NCBI RefSeq assembly: GCF_004363095.1
Contig: NZ_SNYO01000003.1
Location: forward strand, 372,001 to 436,000
Direction: 5' to 3'
Source of the DNA: Actinomycetospora succinea
Lineage (GTDB): Bacteria > Actinomycetota > Actinomycetes > Mycobacteriales > Pseudonocardiaceae
DNA length: 64,000 bases
Shown here one piece after another: positions 27,390 to 36,472 of the stretch. Position numbers and translations under genes: made by a program. A model generated the notes under the pieces. It was not told the origin of the DNA. It worked only from the letters and a program-made list of their open reading frames with translations, and did no database searches. Each line of letters starts with the position of its first letter. Positions within the stretch are counted from its first letter, which is position 1.

Positions 27390-28115
27390 GTGGCCGCCGA
27401 CGCGTTGCTCTTCTCCAACTCCCGCCCGCCCGGGGAGGCCGTGCCGTTCGCGCACGCCGCGGAGCCGCTGCGCCGCCACGTCGGCGGCCGGACGCTGTGG
27501 TTCGCGCCGTGGGCCGGTGGCGACCACGACGCCTACACCGGCTTCGTCGCCGCCGCGCTGGAGAACGTCCTCGGGCCCCTCGACGTCCGGGGCCTGCACC
27601 GCGAGCCCGACCCCGCGGCGACGATCCGCGACGCCGACCCCGACCGCGAGACCGTGTTCGTCGGCGGCGGCAACACGTTCCGCCTGCGCCGGCGCACCGG
27701 CGACAACGGCGTCCTGGACGCCCTGCGCGCCCGAGAAGACCTCCGATACGCCGGAGCCAGCGCCGGGTCCAACCTCGCCTGCCCGACGATCATGACGACC
27801 AACGACATGCCGATCGTCGACCCCGGCGGCTACGACGCCGTCGGCCGCATCCCCGTGCAGATCAACCCGCACTACCTCGACCCCGACCCGCACTCGACCC
27901 ACCGCGGCGAGACCCGCCAGCAGCGGATCGAGGAGTTCCACGAGGAGAACGCGGTCGCCGTCGTCGGGCTCCGCGAGGGCGCCTGGCTGCTGCACAGCGC
28001 CGACACCCTCACCCTCGACGGCCACACCGCGCGCCTCTTCCGCCGCGGCCACGCGCCGGACGAGCTCGCGGCGGGTACCGACCTGACGTGGCTCCTCGCG
28101 ACACCTACCTCCTGA
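27390..28115 (+). CDS. pepE: Peptidase E (S51) family dipeptidase
   Basis: A 241-residue protein from GTG 27390. The S51 signature is clear: VFVGGGNTFRL, then the nucleophile Ser in YAGASAGSNLACPTIMTTNDMP, and INPHYLDPDP with the catalytic His. PepE cleaves Asp-Xaa dipeptides, releasing N-terminal aspartate. It overlaps the following amidohydrolase gene by 28 bp, so the two likely work together on a peptide-like or cyclic-amide substrate (inference). Possible control is through the twin palindromes upstream. Confidence 0.9.
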   Translation: MAADALLFSNSRPPGEAVPFAHAAEPLRRHVGGRTLWFAPWAGGDHDAYTGFVAAALENVLGPLDVRGLHREPDPAATIRDADPDRETVFVGGGNTFRLRRRTGDNGVLDALRAREDLRYAGASAGSNLACPTIMTTNDMPIVDPGGYDAVGRIPVQINPHYLDPDPHSTHRGETRQQRIEEFHEENAVAVVGLREGAWLLHSADTLTLDGHTARLFRRGHAPDELAAGTDLTWLLATPTS

Positions 28116-29281
28116 CCGACGTCCGCACCCGCCACCACGACGGGCTCGTGGACGTCGCGGTGCACGACGGCCGGATCGCCGCGATCGGGCCGGGACTCGA
28201 CCACCACGCACCACGCATCGACGGCCACCAGAAGGTCCTCCTCCCCGGCCTCGTCGAACCCCACCTGCACCTCGACAAGGCGATGCTCGACCCCGGTCCC
28301 GACCCGGACGCCGGCCTCGACGCCGCCGTGGCACGCACCGCCGAGCGCAAGCAGCGGTTCACCCCCGACGACGTCCGCGCCCGCACCACGGATGTGCTGC
28401 GGCGCGCCCAGGCCGCCGGCACCACGCGCGTCCGCACGCCCGTCGACGTCGACCCGACCGTCGGTCTGACGAGCCTCGACGTCCTCCTCGAGCTGCGCGA
28501 CGAGTGGCGCGACCGCATCGACCTCCAGGTCGTCGCCTTCCCCCAGGAGGGGATCGCGAGCAGACCCGGCACCCGCGACCTCCTCGTCGAGGCCCTGCGC
28601 CGCGGCGCCGACGTGCTCGGGGCCTGCAGCTACGCCGAGGACGACGTCGACGCCTGCCGCGACCACGTCCGCGACGTCCTCGAGCTCGCGCAGCACCACG
28701 GCGTCCCGGTCGACGTCCACGCCGACTTCGCCGCCGGGGCGGGCGGGAGTGCCACCGACGCCCGCCACGACCTCGCCGAGGACATCGCCACGATGACGCG
28801 AGCGGCGGGGATGGAAGGCCACGTCGTCCTCGGCCACGTCACGACCCTCGCCGGCCTCGACCCCGACCGCCGGCGCCGCACCGCCGACGCCCTCGCCGCC
28901 GCGGGCGTCGGGGTCGCCGTCCTGCCGCCCACCGACCTCTACCTCGTCGGCGCCTCGGCCCCCGTCCGCGAGCTGCGCGACGCCGGCGTGCGCGTCGCCT
29001 ACTCGTCGAACAACGTCCGCAACGCCTTCACCCCGTTCGGCACCGTCGACCTCCTCGACGCCGCCCTGCTGCTCGGCCACATGCAGGGCGTCGACCTCGA
29101 CACCCTGCTCGACATGGGCACCGTCGACGCGGCCGCCCTGCTCGGCGACGACCGCCACGACGTCGTCCCCGGCGCGCGGGCGGACCTGGTCCTCATGGAC
29201 GCCGCCGACGCGCGCACAGGCCTCCTCGACCGCGCCCGCCGCACGCCCGTCACCGAGCGAACGAGGACTCCGCGTGCCTAG
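28088..29281 (+). CDS. Amidohydrolase of the cytosine-deaminase group
   Basis: A 397-residue metal-dependent hydrolase from GTG 28088, the earliest start consistent with the N-terminal beta domain (LLTDVRTRHHDGLVDVAVHDGRIAAIG). Metal ligands: HLHLDKAM, His in VDVHADFAAG, GHVTTL and an Asp/Asn-region YSSNNVRNAFTPFG that parallels the DNIRDPFNPFG segment of cytosine deaminase. The usual final Asp ligand position reads as Asn here, so activity or metal use may differ. Substrate class: cyclic amidines or amides. Confidence 0.8.
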   Translation: MAPRDTYLLTDVRTRHHDGLVDVAVHDGRIAAIGPGLDHHAPRIDGHQKVLLPGLVEPHLHLDKAMLDPGPDPDAGLDAAVARTAERKQRFTPDDVRARTTDVLRRAQAAGTTRVRTPVDVDPTVGLTSLDVLLELRDEWRDRIDLQVVAFPQEGIASRPGTRDLLVEALRRGADVLGACSYAEDDVDACRDHVRDVLELAQHHGVPVDVHADFAAGAGGSATDARHDLAEDIATMTRAAGMEGHVVLGHVTTLAGLDPDRRRRTADALAAAGVGVAVLPPTDLYLVGASAPVRELRDAGVRVAYSSNNVRNAFTPFGTVDLLDAALLLGHMQGVDLDTLLDMGTVDAAALLGDDRHDVVPGARADLVLMDAADARTGLLDRARRTPVTERTRTPRA

Positions 29282-29283
29282 TA

Positions 29284-29306
29284 GCAGCGAACAGCGCGTT
29301 CGCTGC
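29284..29306 (+). terminator. Hairpin after the pepE-amidohydrolase operon
   Basis: Perfect 9-bp stem GCAGCGAAC (29284-29292) / GTTCGCTGC (29298-29306) with a 5-nt loop, 2 bp after the stop codon. No T tract follows. Likely transcription end. Confidence 0.55.
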
Positions 29307-29363
29307 GAACATCACGCCGCCCCGAGCAGCGAAGCCTTGCGGACCGGCGCAGACTGACCGGCG

Positions 29364-32309
29364 ATGACCGTCACGCGTCGCTCGTCCCGTGAATCCCTCC
29401 TCGCCGAGGACCTGCGTTCGGCTGTCCGCGGGCGGGTCCGGTTCGACACCTCGAGCAAGGCGATGTGGTCGGCGGACGCGTCGAACTACCGCCACGTGCC
29501 GATCGGCGTCGTCCAGCCGGTCGACATCGACGACGTCGAGGCGGTCGTCGACGTCACGCGCCGCCACGGCGTCCCGCTGCTGCCGCGCGGGGCGAGCACG
29601 AGCATCGGCGGCCAGGCGGTCAACGAGGCCGTGATCGTCGACTTCTCCCGCCACATGACCCGCGTGCTGGAGATCGACCCGGACGCGCGCACCGCCCGCG
29701 TCCAGCCCGGCGTCGTCCTCGACGACCTGCGCGAGGCCGCGCGCCCGTACGGGCTGACGTTCGGCCCCGACCCCTCGACGCACAACCGCTGCACCCTCGG
29801 CGGGATGATCGCCAACAACGCCTGCGGGTCGCACTCCGTGGCGTGGGGCAAGACCGTCGACAACGTCCGCTCGCTCGAGGTGCTGCTGGCCGACGGCACG
29901 CGGATGGGCGCCGGCCGCACGCCCGACCTGCCCGCCGCGATGGCGCGCCCCGGCCGCGAGGGCGCGATCTACCGCGAGCTGGCCGCGCTGCGCGACCGCT
30001 ACGAGGGCCTCGTCCGCGACGAGCTGCTCGGCCACGGGATGACCCGGCGGGTCAGCGGCTACAACCTCGACGAGCTGCTCGACGACCACGGCTTCGACCT
30101 CGCCCGCGCGCTGGTCGGCACCGAGGGCACGTGCGCGACGATCCTCGAGGCCACCGTCGACCTGGTCGAGTCGCCGCCGGCGCGGGCGCTGTGCGTGCTC
30201 GGGTTCCCCGACGCCTACATCGCCGCCGACCACGTCATGCCGATCCGCGAGCACCACCCGCTGACGATCGAGGGCATGGACACCGGCGTCATCGGGGCCC
30301 TGCGCGCGAGCAGGCCCGACGAGCGCACCCACGAGCAGCTGCCCGAGGGCAAGGGCTGGCTCTACGTCGAGACCGGCGGCGCCGACCGCGCCGAGGCCAC
30401 CGCGAAGGCCGAGGCGATCGGGCGCGAGATGGCCCGCTACGGCGCGAGCGTCAAGGTCGTCTCGGAGCCGACGGCGCAGCGCGCGCTGTGGAAGATCCGC
30501 GAGGACGGGTCGGGGATCGTCACCCGCTCCCCCGACGGCGGCGAGGCGTGGCCGGGCTGGGAGGACGCCGCGGTGCCGCCGGCGCAGATGGGCGCCTACC
30601 TGCGCGAGTTCGACGCGCTGCTGGGCAAGCACGGCCGGCGGGGCGCCTACTACGGGCACTTCGGCGACGGCTGCCTGCACGTGCGCATCGACTTCGACCT
30701 GCTCACCCGCCCCGGCCTCGCGAACTTCCGCGCGTTCCTCACCGACGCCGCCGACCTCGTGGCCGCGCACGGCGGCTCGGTCTCCGGCGAGCACGGTGAC
30801 GGGCAGGCGCGCGCCGAGCTGCTCGCCCGCACCTACAGCCCCCAGCTGCTCGAGGCGTTCGGCGCGTTCAAGGACGCCTGGGACCCCGAGGGCCGCATGA
30901 ACCCGCGCCGCGTCGTCGACCCGGCGCCGATGGACGAGGACCTCAAGGTCTTCGTCGGCGTCCCCACCATCGGGCCGCGCACCGAGCTCGCCTACACCGA
31001 CGACCGCGGCAGCTTCACCCGCGCCAGCCGCCGCTGCATCGGCGTCGCCAAGTGCATCTCCGACTCGGGCGGCTACATGTGCCCGAGCTACCGCGTCACC
31101 GGCGAGGAGGCCCACTCCACCCGCGGCCGCGCGCGGATGCTGTTCGAGATGGCGAGCGGGCAGCTCGTCCCCGACGGCTGGCGCTCCACCGAGGTCCGCG
31201 ACGCCCTCGACCTGTGCCTGAGCTGCAAGGCCTGCCAGCGTGACTGCCCGGTGGGCGTGGACATGGCCACCTACAAGGCCGAGTTCCTCTCCCAGCACTA
31301 CGCCGGGCGCGCCCACAAGCGTCCCCGCAGTCACTGGTCGATGGGGCACCTGCCCCGCTGGCTGCGCCTCGCCACGGCGGTGCCGGGCCTGCCGCGGGTC
31401 GCCAACGCCCTGGCCCGCCGGCCCGCGCTGGCGAACGTCGCCAAGCGCCTCGGCGGCATCGCCCCGCAGCGCGACATCCCGACGCTGGCCCCGAAGCCGC
31501 TGCGCCGCCTCGTGGACGCGCGCCGGGCGCACGCCGACAGCACGAAGCCCCGCGTGCTGCTGTGGCCCGACACGTTCACCGCGGCGTTCGACCCCGAGCT
31601 CGCCCTCGACGCGATCGCCGTCCTCGAGCACCTCGGCTACCGCGTCGAGCTCCCGGACGGCCAGGTCTGCTGCGGGTTGACGTGGCACACCACCGGCCAG
31701 CTCGACACGGCGCGCGCCGTCGCCCGGCGCAGCCTCGACGTCGTCAAGCCCTGGCTCGACGACGGCGTCCCCGTGGTCGGCCTCGAGCCCTCGTGCACCG
31801 CGGCGCTGCGCCAGGACGTCGTCGAGCTGCTCGGCCCCGACGACGAGGACGCCGTGCGGCTGGAGAAGTCGACGCGGACGCTCGCCGAGGTCCTGGCGCA
31901 GCACACCGACGAGCTGCGGGCCCAGGTCACGACGACGACCAAGGCCGTCGCCCAGATCCACTGCCATCAGTACGCGGCGATGGGCTTCGACGCCGACCGG
32001 TCGGTGCTCGACGCGCTCGGGGTCGACGTCCGGGTGCTCGACGAGGGGTGCTGCGGGCTCGCGGGCAACTTCGGGTTCGAGGACGGGCACTACGAGGTCT
32101 CGACGGCCTGCGCCGAGCGGGGCCTGATGCCCGCGGTGCGCGCCGCCGACCCGGACACCGCGGTGCTCGCCGACGGCTTCTCCTGCCGCACCCAGATCCG
32201 CCAGCTCGAGAACGCGGGCCACGAGCCGGTGCACCTCGCCCACGTCGCGGCGCGGGCGCTGGGCCTGCGGTCGGGGACACGCGCGCCGGCGGCGTCGGCG
32301 TCGGGATGA
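29364..32309 (+). CDS. FAD/Fe-S D-2-hydroxyacid dehydrogenase (GlcD-GlpC fusion)
   Basis: A 981-residue protein from ATG 29364. The first half is a PCMH-type FAD oxidase: PLLPRGASTSIGGQAVNEAVIVDFSRHM, then DPSTHNRCTLGGMIANNACGSH, and a GlcD-like C-terminal domain with GHFGDGCLHVRIDF and SGEHGDGQARAE. The second half has ferredoxin-like clusters (CIGVAKCISDSGGYMCPSY and CLSCKACQRDCPVGVD) and two CCG domains (CCGLTW, CCGLAGNFG), as in heterodisulfide-reductase-type electron acceptors. Similar fused enzymes oxidise D-lactate, glycolate or D-2-hydroxyglutarate to the oxoacid and feed the respiratory chain. Overlaps the next gene by 4 bp. Confidence 0.92.
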   Translation: MTVTRRSSRESLLAEDLRSAVRGRVRFDTSSKAMWSADASNYRHVPIGVVQPVDIDDVEAVVDVTRRHGVPLLPRGASTSIGGQAVNEAVIVDFSRHMTRVLEIDPDARTARVQPGVVLDDLREAARPYGLTFGPDPSTHNRCTLGGMIANNACGSHSVAWGKTVDNVRSLEVLLADGTRMGAGRTPDLPAAMARPGREGAIYRELAALRDRYEGLVRDELLGHGMTRRVSGYNLDELLDDHGFDLARALVGTEGTCATILEATVDLVESPPARALCVLGFPDAYIAADHVMPIREHHPLTIEGMDTGVIGALRASRPDERTHEQLPEGKGWLYVETGGADRAEATAKAEAIGREMARYGASVKVVSEPTAQRALWKIREDGSGIVTRSPDGGEAWPGWEDAAVPPAQMGAYLREFDALLGKHGRRGAYYGHFGDGCLHVRIDFDLLTRPGLANFRAFLTDAADLVAAHGGSVSGEHGDGQARAELLARTYSPQLLEAFGAFKDAWDPEGRMNPRRVVDPAPMDEDLKVFVGVPTIGPRTELAYTDDRGSFTRASRRCIGVAKCISDSGGYMCPSYRVTGEEAHSTRGRARMLFEMASGQLVPDGWRSTEVRDALDLCLSCKACQRDCPVGVDMATYKAEFLSQHYAGRAHKRPRSHWSMGHLPRWLRLATAVPGLPRVANALARRPALANVAKRLGGIAPQRDIPTLAPKPLRRLVDARRAHADSTKPRVLLWPDTFTAAFDPELALDAIAVLEHLGYRVELPDGQVCCGLTWHTTGQLDTARAVARRSLDVVKPWLDDGVPVVGLEPSCTAALRQDVVELLGPDDEDAVRLEKSTRTLAEVLAQHTDELRAQVTTTTKAVAQIHCHQYAAMGFDADRSVLDALGVDVRVLDEGCCGLAGNFGFEDGHYEVSTACAERGLMPAVRAADPDTAVLADGFSCRTQIRQLENAGHEPVHLAHVAARALGLRSGTRAPAASASG

Positions 32310-32623
32310 CCCGTCCGGGCGTCCTGCGCTGGATCGCCTACGCGTTCGGGGCGCGACTGCCCGTGCGGTACGCGCCGTGGGTGCTGCACGACCTGACCTG
32401 CCGCACGTGGTTCCTGCGCCACCTCGCCCGCTCCGCGGTCCAGGCGACGCCGGCAGCGCTCCTGGCGCTGCTGCCCGGGCCGGTGTGGCTGAAGGTCGCG
32501 CTGCCGCTGTTCGTGCTGTTCTCGACGCTGTTCATGGCGACGCTGTTCTCGCCGATGGTGCGCGAGAAGCGGCTCTACCAGCACGGATACCTGCCGGAGG
32601 TCGTGCTCCGTGACGACGAGTAG
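32306..32623 (+). CDS. DUF5313 small membrane protein
   Basis: A 105-residue protein from ATG 32306, overlapping the dehydrogenase stop as ATGA. The N-terminal pattern (RWIAYAFGARLPVRYAPWVLHDLTCRTWFLRHLAR) is that of DUF5313 in mycobacteria and relatives. Two membrane helices follow (about 45-63 and 64-82), with a short cytoplasmic end (REKRLYQHGY). Coupling to the dehydrogenase could mean a membrane anchor for it (inference). Confidence 0.75.
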   Translation: MTRPGVLRWIAYAFGARLPVRYAPWVLHDLTCRTWFLRHLARSAVQATPAALLALLPGPVWLKVALPLFVLFSTLFMATLFSPMVREKRLYQHGYLPEVVLRDDE

Positions 32624-32702
32624 CCGAGGCCCGAGGGTTCCCGCCGGCGCCGGTGTGGACGAAGCTCTGCGTCGACGAGGCGACGGCGACGGGAGCGACC
32701 TC

Positions 32703-33500
32703 ATGCCCCAGGGACAGGCCACGTCGAACGACGGCACGTCGGTCGCCTACCGGCGAACCGGCGCCGGGACAGCGCTCGTGCTGGTGCACGGCGCGGCCTG
32801 CGACCACAGTCGATGGGCTCCGGTCCTGCCCGCGTTCGAGGAGCGCTTCACGGTCTGCGCCGTCGATCGGCGCGGCCGCGGCGGCAGCGGCGACGCGGAG
32901 GACTTCGCGATCGAGCGGGAGTTCGAGGACGTCGCCGCGGTGGTGGACTCGCTCGAGCAGCCGGTGATCCTGGTCGGCCACTCGTACGGAGCGCTCTGCG
33001 CGCTCGACGCCGCGCTGATCACCCGCAACGTGCGGGCGCTGGTGCTCTACGACCCGTCGTTCGAGCAGGTCGGCGCGGAGCTCTACCCGTGGGACGTCAT
33101 CGAACGGCTCGAGTCGCTGATGCGGGCGGGAGACCGCGACGGGGTGGTGGTGACCACGGCCCGCCAGGTCGCCGGGGTGTCGGCGGAGGTGGTGGACTTC
33201 ATGCGGTCCCAGCCAAGCTACGGCGCACGCCTCGCGGCGGCGCCCACGATCCCCCGGGAACTGCGCGCGATCAAGACGTACCGGTTCGACCCGGAGCGCT
33301 TCCGGGACCTCGCGATCCCGACGCTGGCGCTGACCGGGAGCGAGAGCCCGGCTGGCTATCGACGCGCCGCCGAGGCCGTGGACGACGCGCTGCCGGACTC
33401 CCGCCTCGTCGTCCTGCCCGGGCAGGGGCACGGTGCCGTGGACACCGGGACCGCCCTCTACATCGCCGAGGTCCTCCGGTTCACCGACGCCCTCGCGTGA
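32703..33500 (+). CDS. Alpha/beta hydrolase
   Basis: A 265-residue soluble hydrolase. ATG 32703 follows GGGAG; an upstream in-frame start at 32610 would overlap the DUF5313 gene and adds a sequence unlike the family. Fold markers: VLVHGAACDHSRWAPVLP (oxyanion), nucleophile Ser in LVGHSYGALCAL, late Asp region LALTGSESP and His in PGQGHGAVDTG. No substrate can be named. It converges on a TetR gene with 7 bp between. Confidence 0.85.
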   Translation: MPQGQATSNDGTSVAYRRTGAGTALVLVHGAACDHSRWAPVLPAFEERFTVCAVDRRGRGGSGDAEDFAIEREFEDVAAVVDSLEQPVILVGHSYGALCALDAALITRNVRALVLYDPSFEQVGAELYPWDVIERLESLMRAGDRDGVVVTTARQVAGVSAEVVDFMRSQPSYGARLAAAPTIPRELRAIKTYRFDPERFRDLAIPTLALTGSESPAGYRRAAEAVDDALPDSRLVVLPGQGHGAVDTGTALYIAEVLRFTDALA

Positions 33501-33507
33501 GGGCCGG

Positions 33508-34140
33508 CTAGGTCACGATCGGCGCGTCGGCCAGCGGCACGCCGTCGGCGAGCACCTCGAGCACGTCGGCGAACGTCTCGATGTAGGCGCGGTCCGGGTC
33601 GCGCCGGACGAGGGCCTGCGCGGCGAGGCGGGCGCCGCTGACCACGCCGGCGAAGACGACGACGTCGTCGTCGTCGGCCGGGCGCCCGACGGCCTCTCCG
33701 ACCAGCGCCGCGACGGCGTCGACGCCGAAGGTGTTGCGCTCGCGCAGCACCGCGCCGATCTCGGGGACCGTCCGCGCGAGGTCCATGCGGACCTCCTCCA
33801 GCGCGCGCTTCTCGTCGTCGAGGGAGGCGAACGCGGTGCGCATGCTGCGGGCCAGTGCCCGGAGCAGCGGGGTGCCGGCCGGTTGCGCCCGGAAGGCCGC
33901 GTCGTAGAGCGGGTCGACGTCGTCGAGGAGGACGACGTCCTCCTTGGTCGGGAAGTAGCGGAAGAACGTGCTGCGCGAGACGTCGGCCGCCGCCGCGATG
34001 TCGTCCGCCGTCGTCGCCGCGAAGCCCCGGTCGCGGAACAGGCGCAGGGCGTGGCGCTGCAGCTCGGCGCGGGTGCGGGCCTTCTTGCGTGCGCGCAGCC
34101 CCGGATCGGTCACACCCGACATCTTGACACGCCGGTTCAT
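33508..34140 (-). CDS. TetR-family regulator of the adjacent monooxygenase
   Basis: A 210-residue regulator from ATG 34140 (alternative ATG 34122). The HTH is RTRAELQRHALRLFRDRGFAATTADDIAAAADVSRSTFFRYFPTK. It is divergent from the FAD monooxygenase gene, with a 54-bp gap holding a clean palindrome. The usual logic would be repression of itself and of the monooxygenase, relieved by a substrate-like ligand (family knowledge plus position). Confidence 0.9.
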   Translation of the reverse strand: MNRRVKMSGVTDPGLRARKKARTRAELQRHALRLFRDRGFAATTADDIAAAADVSRSTFFRYFPTKEDVVLLDDVDPLYDAAFRAQPAGTPLLRALARSMRTAFASLDDEKRALEEVRMDLARTVPEIGAVLRERNTFGVDAVAALVGEAVGRPADDDDVVVFAGVVSGARLAAQALVRRDPDRAYIETFADVLEVLADGVPLADAPIVT

Positions 34141-34158
34141 GTGACACTACGTCTTACT

Positions 34159-34173
34159 TGAGACTCAGTCTCA
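34159..34173. promoter_or_regulatory. TetR operator in the divergent promoter
   Basis: Perfect palindrome TGAGACTCAGTCTCA (7-bp arms, one central base), centred 29 bp before the monooxygenase ATG. The predicted -10 of that gene (TACCGT, 34182-34187) starts 8 bp after the palindrome, so binding would occlude RNA polymerase. Confidence 0.65.
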
Positions 34174-34194
34174 GTTCGGCGTACCGTCGACACC

Positions 34195-35610
34195 ATGGAC
34201 ACCGAGGTGATCGTGGCGGGGGCAGGACCGACCGGGCTGGTCACGGCCCTCGAGCTGGCGCGCCGGGGGATCGGGGTGCGGCTGCTCGACGCCGCCCCTG
34301 CGCCGTTCGCGGGCTCGCGCGGCAAGGGGCTGCAGCCCCGGTCGCTCGAGCTGCTCGACGTCGTCGGCGGCGTGACCGACCGGCTGGTCGCGCTCGGGCG
34401 CACCCACCTGCCCGTGCGCCGGTACGGGCCCGACGGTGTCGTCGACGAGCCCGCCCGCGGGAAGGCCCCGACCCCGGACACGCCCTGGCCCTCGACGCTG
34501 CTCGTCCCGCAGTGGCGGGTCGAGCAGGTGCTGCGCGAGCGGCTGGCGGAGTTCGGCGTCGCGCCGGAGCAGGGGGTCGGGGTCGAGGACCTGCTGGTCA
34601 CCGCCGACGGCGTCGAGGTCGTGACGACGGCGGGGACGATCGGCGCCCGCCACCTCGTCGGGGCGGACGGGGGCGGCAGCACCGTGCGCCGCCGGCTCGG
34701 CGTGCCGTTCCTCGGCGAGACGCGCGAGGAGATCCGGATGGTCGTCGCCGACGTCGAGCTCGAGGGGCTCGACCGCGAGCACTGGCACCAGTGGGGCTCG
34801 CCGAGCGGGGCGCCGTACTCGTGGGTCGCGCTCTGCCCGCTGCCAGCCACGTCGACCTGGCAGCTGCAGGCCGGGCCGCTCGACGACCGCGAGCCCGACG
34901 AGTCGGTGCTCGCCGAGATCGTCGGCGCCCGGGGCCCACGGGTCCGTCTCCGCGAGGTGGCCTGGCGCTCGGTGTGGCGGCTCAACGTCCGGATGGTGGC
35001 CGACTACCGCGTGGGCCCGGTGTTCCTCGCCGGCGACGCCGCGCACGTGCACTCCCCCGCCGGCGCGCAGGGGATGAACACCGGCATCGGCGACGCGATG
35101 AACCTCGGCTGGAAGCTCGCCGCCGTGCTCCGAGGCGCCGACGCGGGCCTGCTCGACACGTACACCGCCGAGCGGCTGCCGATCGCCGCGGGCGTCCTCG
35201 GCATCTCCGCGGAGCTCTCGGGTGGCGCGATGTGGGCGCGGACGGCGGCCCAGGTGCGCACCACGTCCCAGCTCGACCTGTCCTACCGCGACGGTCCCCT
35301 CGGGGGCGCCTCCGAGGGGCCCGGCCCGCGTCCCGGCGACCGCGCCCCCGACGCCCCGGTCGGCGACAGCACGCTCTTCCTCCGCCGCCGCGAGGCCGAC
35401 TGGACGGTGCTGAGCACGCAGGACGTCGAGGTCGCCGGCGCGGCCACGGTCGTCGTCGGCGACGAGGCGGCCGCGACCTACGCGCTGGCCCCCGGCGAGG
35501 TCGTCGTGATCCGGCCGGACGGGTACGTCGGATGCCGCGCGACGGTGAGCGAGGCGCGCACCTGGCTCGCCCCGCTCACAGCCCGGCCGGGCACCGCTCG
35601 GGCGGCGTGA
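34195..35610 (+). CDS. FAD-dependent aromatic monooxygenase
   Basis: A 471-residue flavoprotein hydroxylase related to MhpA/RdmE-type enzymes. VIVAGAGPTGLVTALELARRG binds FAD; LVGADGGGSTVRRRLG is the DG motif; VFLAGDAAHVHSPAGAQGMNTGIGDAMNLGWKLA is the GD motif. The short thioredoxin-like C-terminal domain is present. ATG 34195 stands 7 nt after TACCGT, so the mRNA is probably leaderless. Substrates in this family are phenols or polyketides. The final codons lie inside a ~39-bp repeat also found at 36473. Confidence 0.92.
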   Translation: MDTEVIVAGAGPTGLVTALELARRGIGVRLLDAAPAPFAGSRGKGLQPRSLELLDVVGGVTDRLVALGRTHLPVRRYGPDGVVDEPARGKAPTPDTPWPSTLLVPQWRVEQVLRERLAEFGVAPEQGVGVEDLLVTADGVEVVTTAGTIGARHLVGADGGGSTVRRRLGVPFLGETREEIRMVVADVELEGLDREHWHQWGSPSGAPYSWVALCPLPATSTWQLQAGPLDDREPDESVLAEIVGARGPRVRLREVAWRSVWRLNVRMVADYRVGPVFLAGDAAHVHSPAGAQGMNTGIGDAMNLGWKLAAVLRGADAGLLDTYTAERLPIAAGVLGISAELSGGAMWARTAAQVRTTSQLDLSYRDGPLGGASEGPGPRPGDRAPDAPVGDSTLFLRRREADWTVLSTQDVEVAGAATVVVGDEAAATYALAPGEVVVIRPDGYVGCRATVSEARTWLAPLTARPGTARAA

Positions 35611-35611
35611 C
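35573..35611. repeat. Direct repeat, left copy
   Basis: About 39 bp matching 36473-36511 with four mismatches; the last 16 bases (GCTCGGGCGGCGTGAC, 35596-35611) are identical. On the minus strand both copies would encode VTPPE(R/Q)CPAGL then a stop, the end of the hydrolase at 36476. Here the copy forms the end of the monooxygenase gene. Confidence 0.85.
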
Positions 35612-35613
35612 GC

Positions 35614-36402
35614 TCAGCCGGCCTTGCGGCCCCACACGGCGGTCATCATCCAGCACTGCGTCCAGGAGGTCGGGTCGTCGAGCAGCGCCGTGGCCGCGTC
35701 GAGGGTCGCCGCGTCCAGTCCGCCGGCGGCCAGAACCCGGTCGCGCACCTCGGCGAAGAAGAGCTTGAAGTAGAGCGCGCCCCGCTCGCCGCCGCGGATG
35801 TTCTCCACGTCGGTCGAGGCCTGCGGGCGCGCGAACCCGGCGTCGACGACCATGCCCGGCAGGCGCCGTCCGATGAACCAGTCGACGCCGTTGTCGCGCC
35901 CCCACCCGAGGATCGCGGACCACGTGTCGGCCCAGGTCGCGGGCTCCGTCGTCGGCGCGAGGTGGAAGTCCGGCTCCTGGACCAGCAGCCACCCGCCCGG
36001 CCGGACCGCCGCGGCCATCTTCCCGAGGATCGCCGGGGCCTGCTCCGCGACCTGGTGCAGCATCGCGCGGCAGGTGACGAGGTCGTAGCCGGCGCCGGGC
36101 AGCTCGCTCGTCCGCACGTCCGCCTGCGCCACGGTGAGGTTCTGCGCCGGAACGAGGCGGAGCAGCGCGGTGTTGATGTCGACCGAGGTCACGCTCCCCG
36201 ACGGGCCCACCACCCCGCACAGCCACTCGGCGACGCTGCCGTTGCCGCCGCCCAGCTCGAGGCAGCGCCAGCCGGGTCCGACGCCGATCCCCTCGAGGTA
36301 GCGCTGGGTCCACGGATCGAGGATCTTCGACATGAGGTCCAGGCGCTGGTACTCGACCGTCGCCGCGTCGTCGAGGATGTAGGGGCGCAGGGCTTCCGCC
36401 AC
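35614..36402 (-). CDS. SAM-dependent methyltransferase
   Basis: A 262-residue class I methyltransferase. GTG 36402 (VAEALRPYI) is chosen because GGGAGG lies 6 nt upstream; the frame is open to 36453. SAM-binding motif I is CLELGGGNGSVAEWL, with an acidic residue in SVDINTALL and motif IV-like YDLVTCRAMLHQV. It methylates a small molecule, perhaps the product of the neighbouring monooxygenase (inference). The gene sits exactly between two ~39-bp direct repeats, suggesting it was inserted or duplicated as a unit. Confidence 0.88.
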   Translation of the reverse strand: MAEALRPYILDDAATVEYQRLDLMSKILDPWTQRYLEGIGVGPGWRCLELGGGNGSVAEWLCGVVGPSGSVTSVDINTALLRLVPAQNLTVAQADVRTSELPGAGYDLVTCRAMLHQVAEQAPAILGKMAAAVRPGGWLLVQEPDFHLAPTTEPATWADTWSAILGWGRDNGVDWFIGRRLPGMVVDAGFARPQASTDVENIRGGERGALYFKLFFAEVRDRVLAAGGLDAATLDAATALLDDPTSWTQCWMMTAVWGRKAG

Positions 36403-36472
36403 GTCGACCTCCCGGGTCCGCTCGCGATGCGCCTCACCCTGGCGCACCCGCACCGCGACCGGTAGCCGCGGA

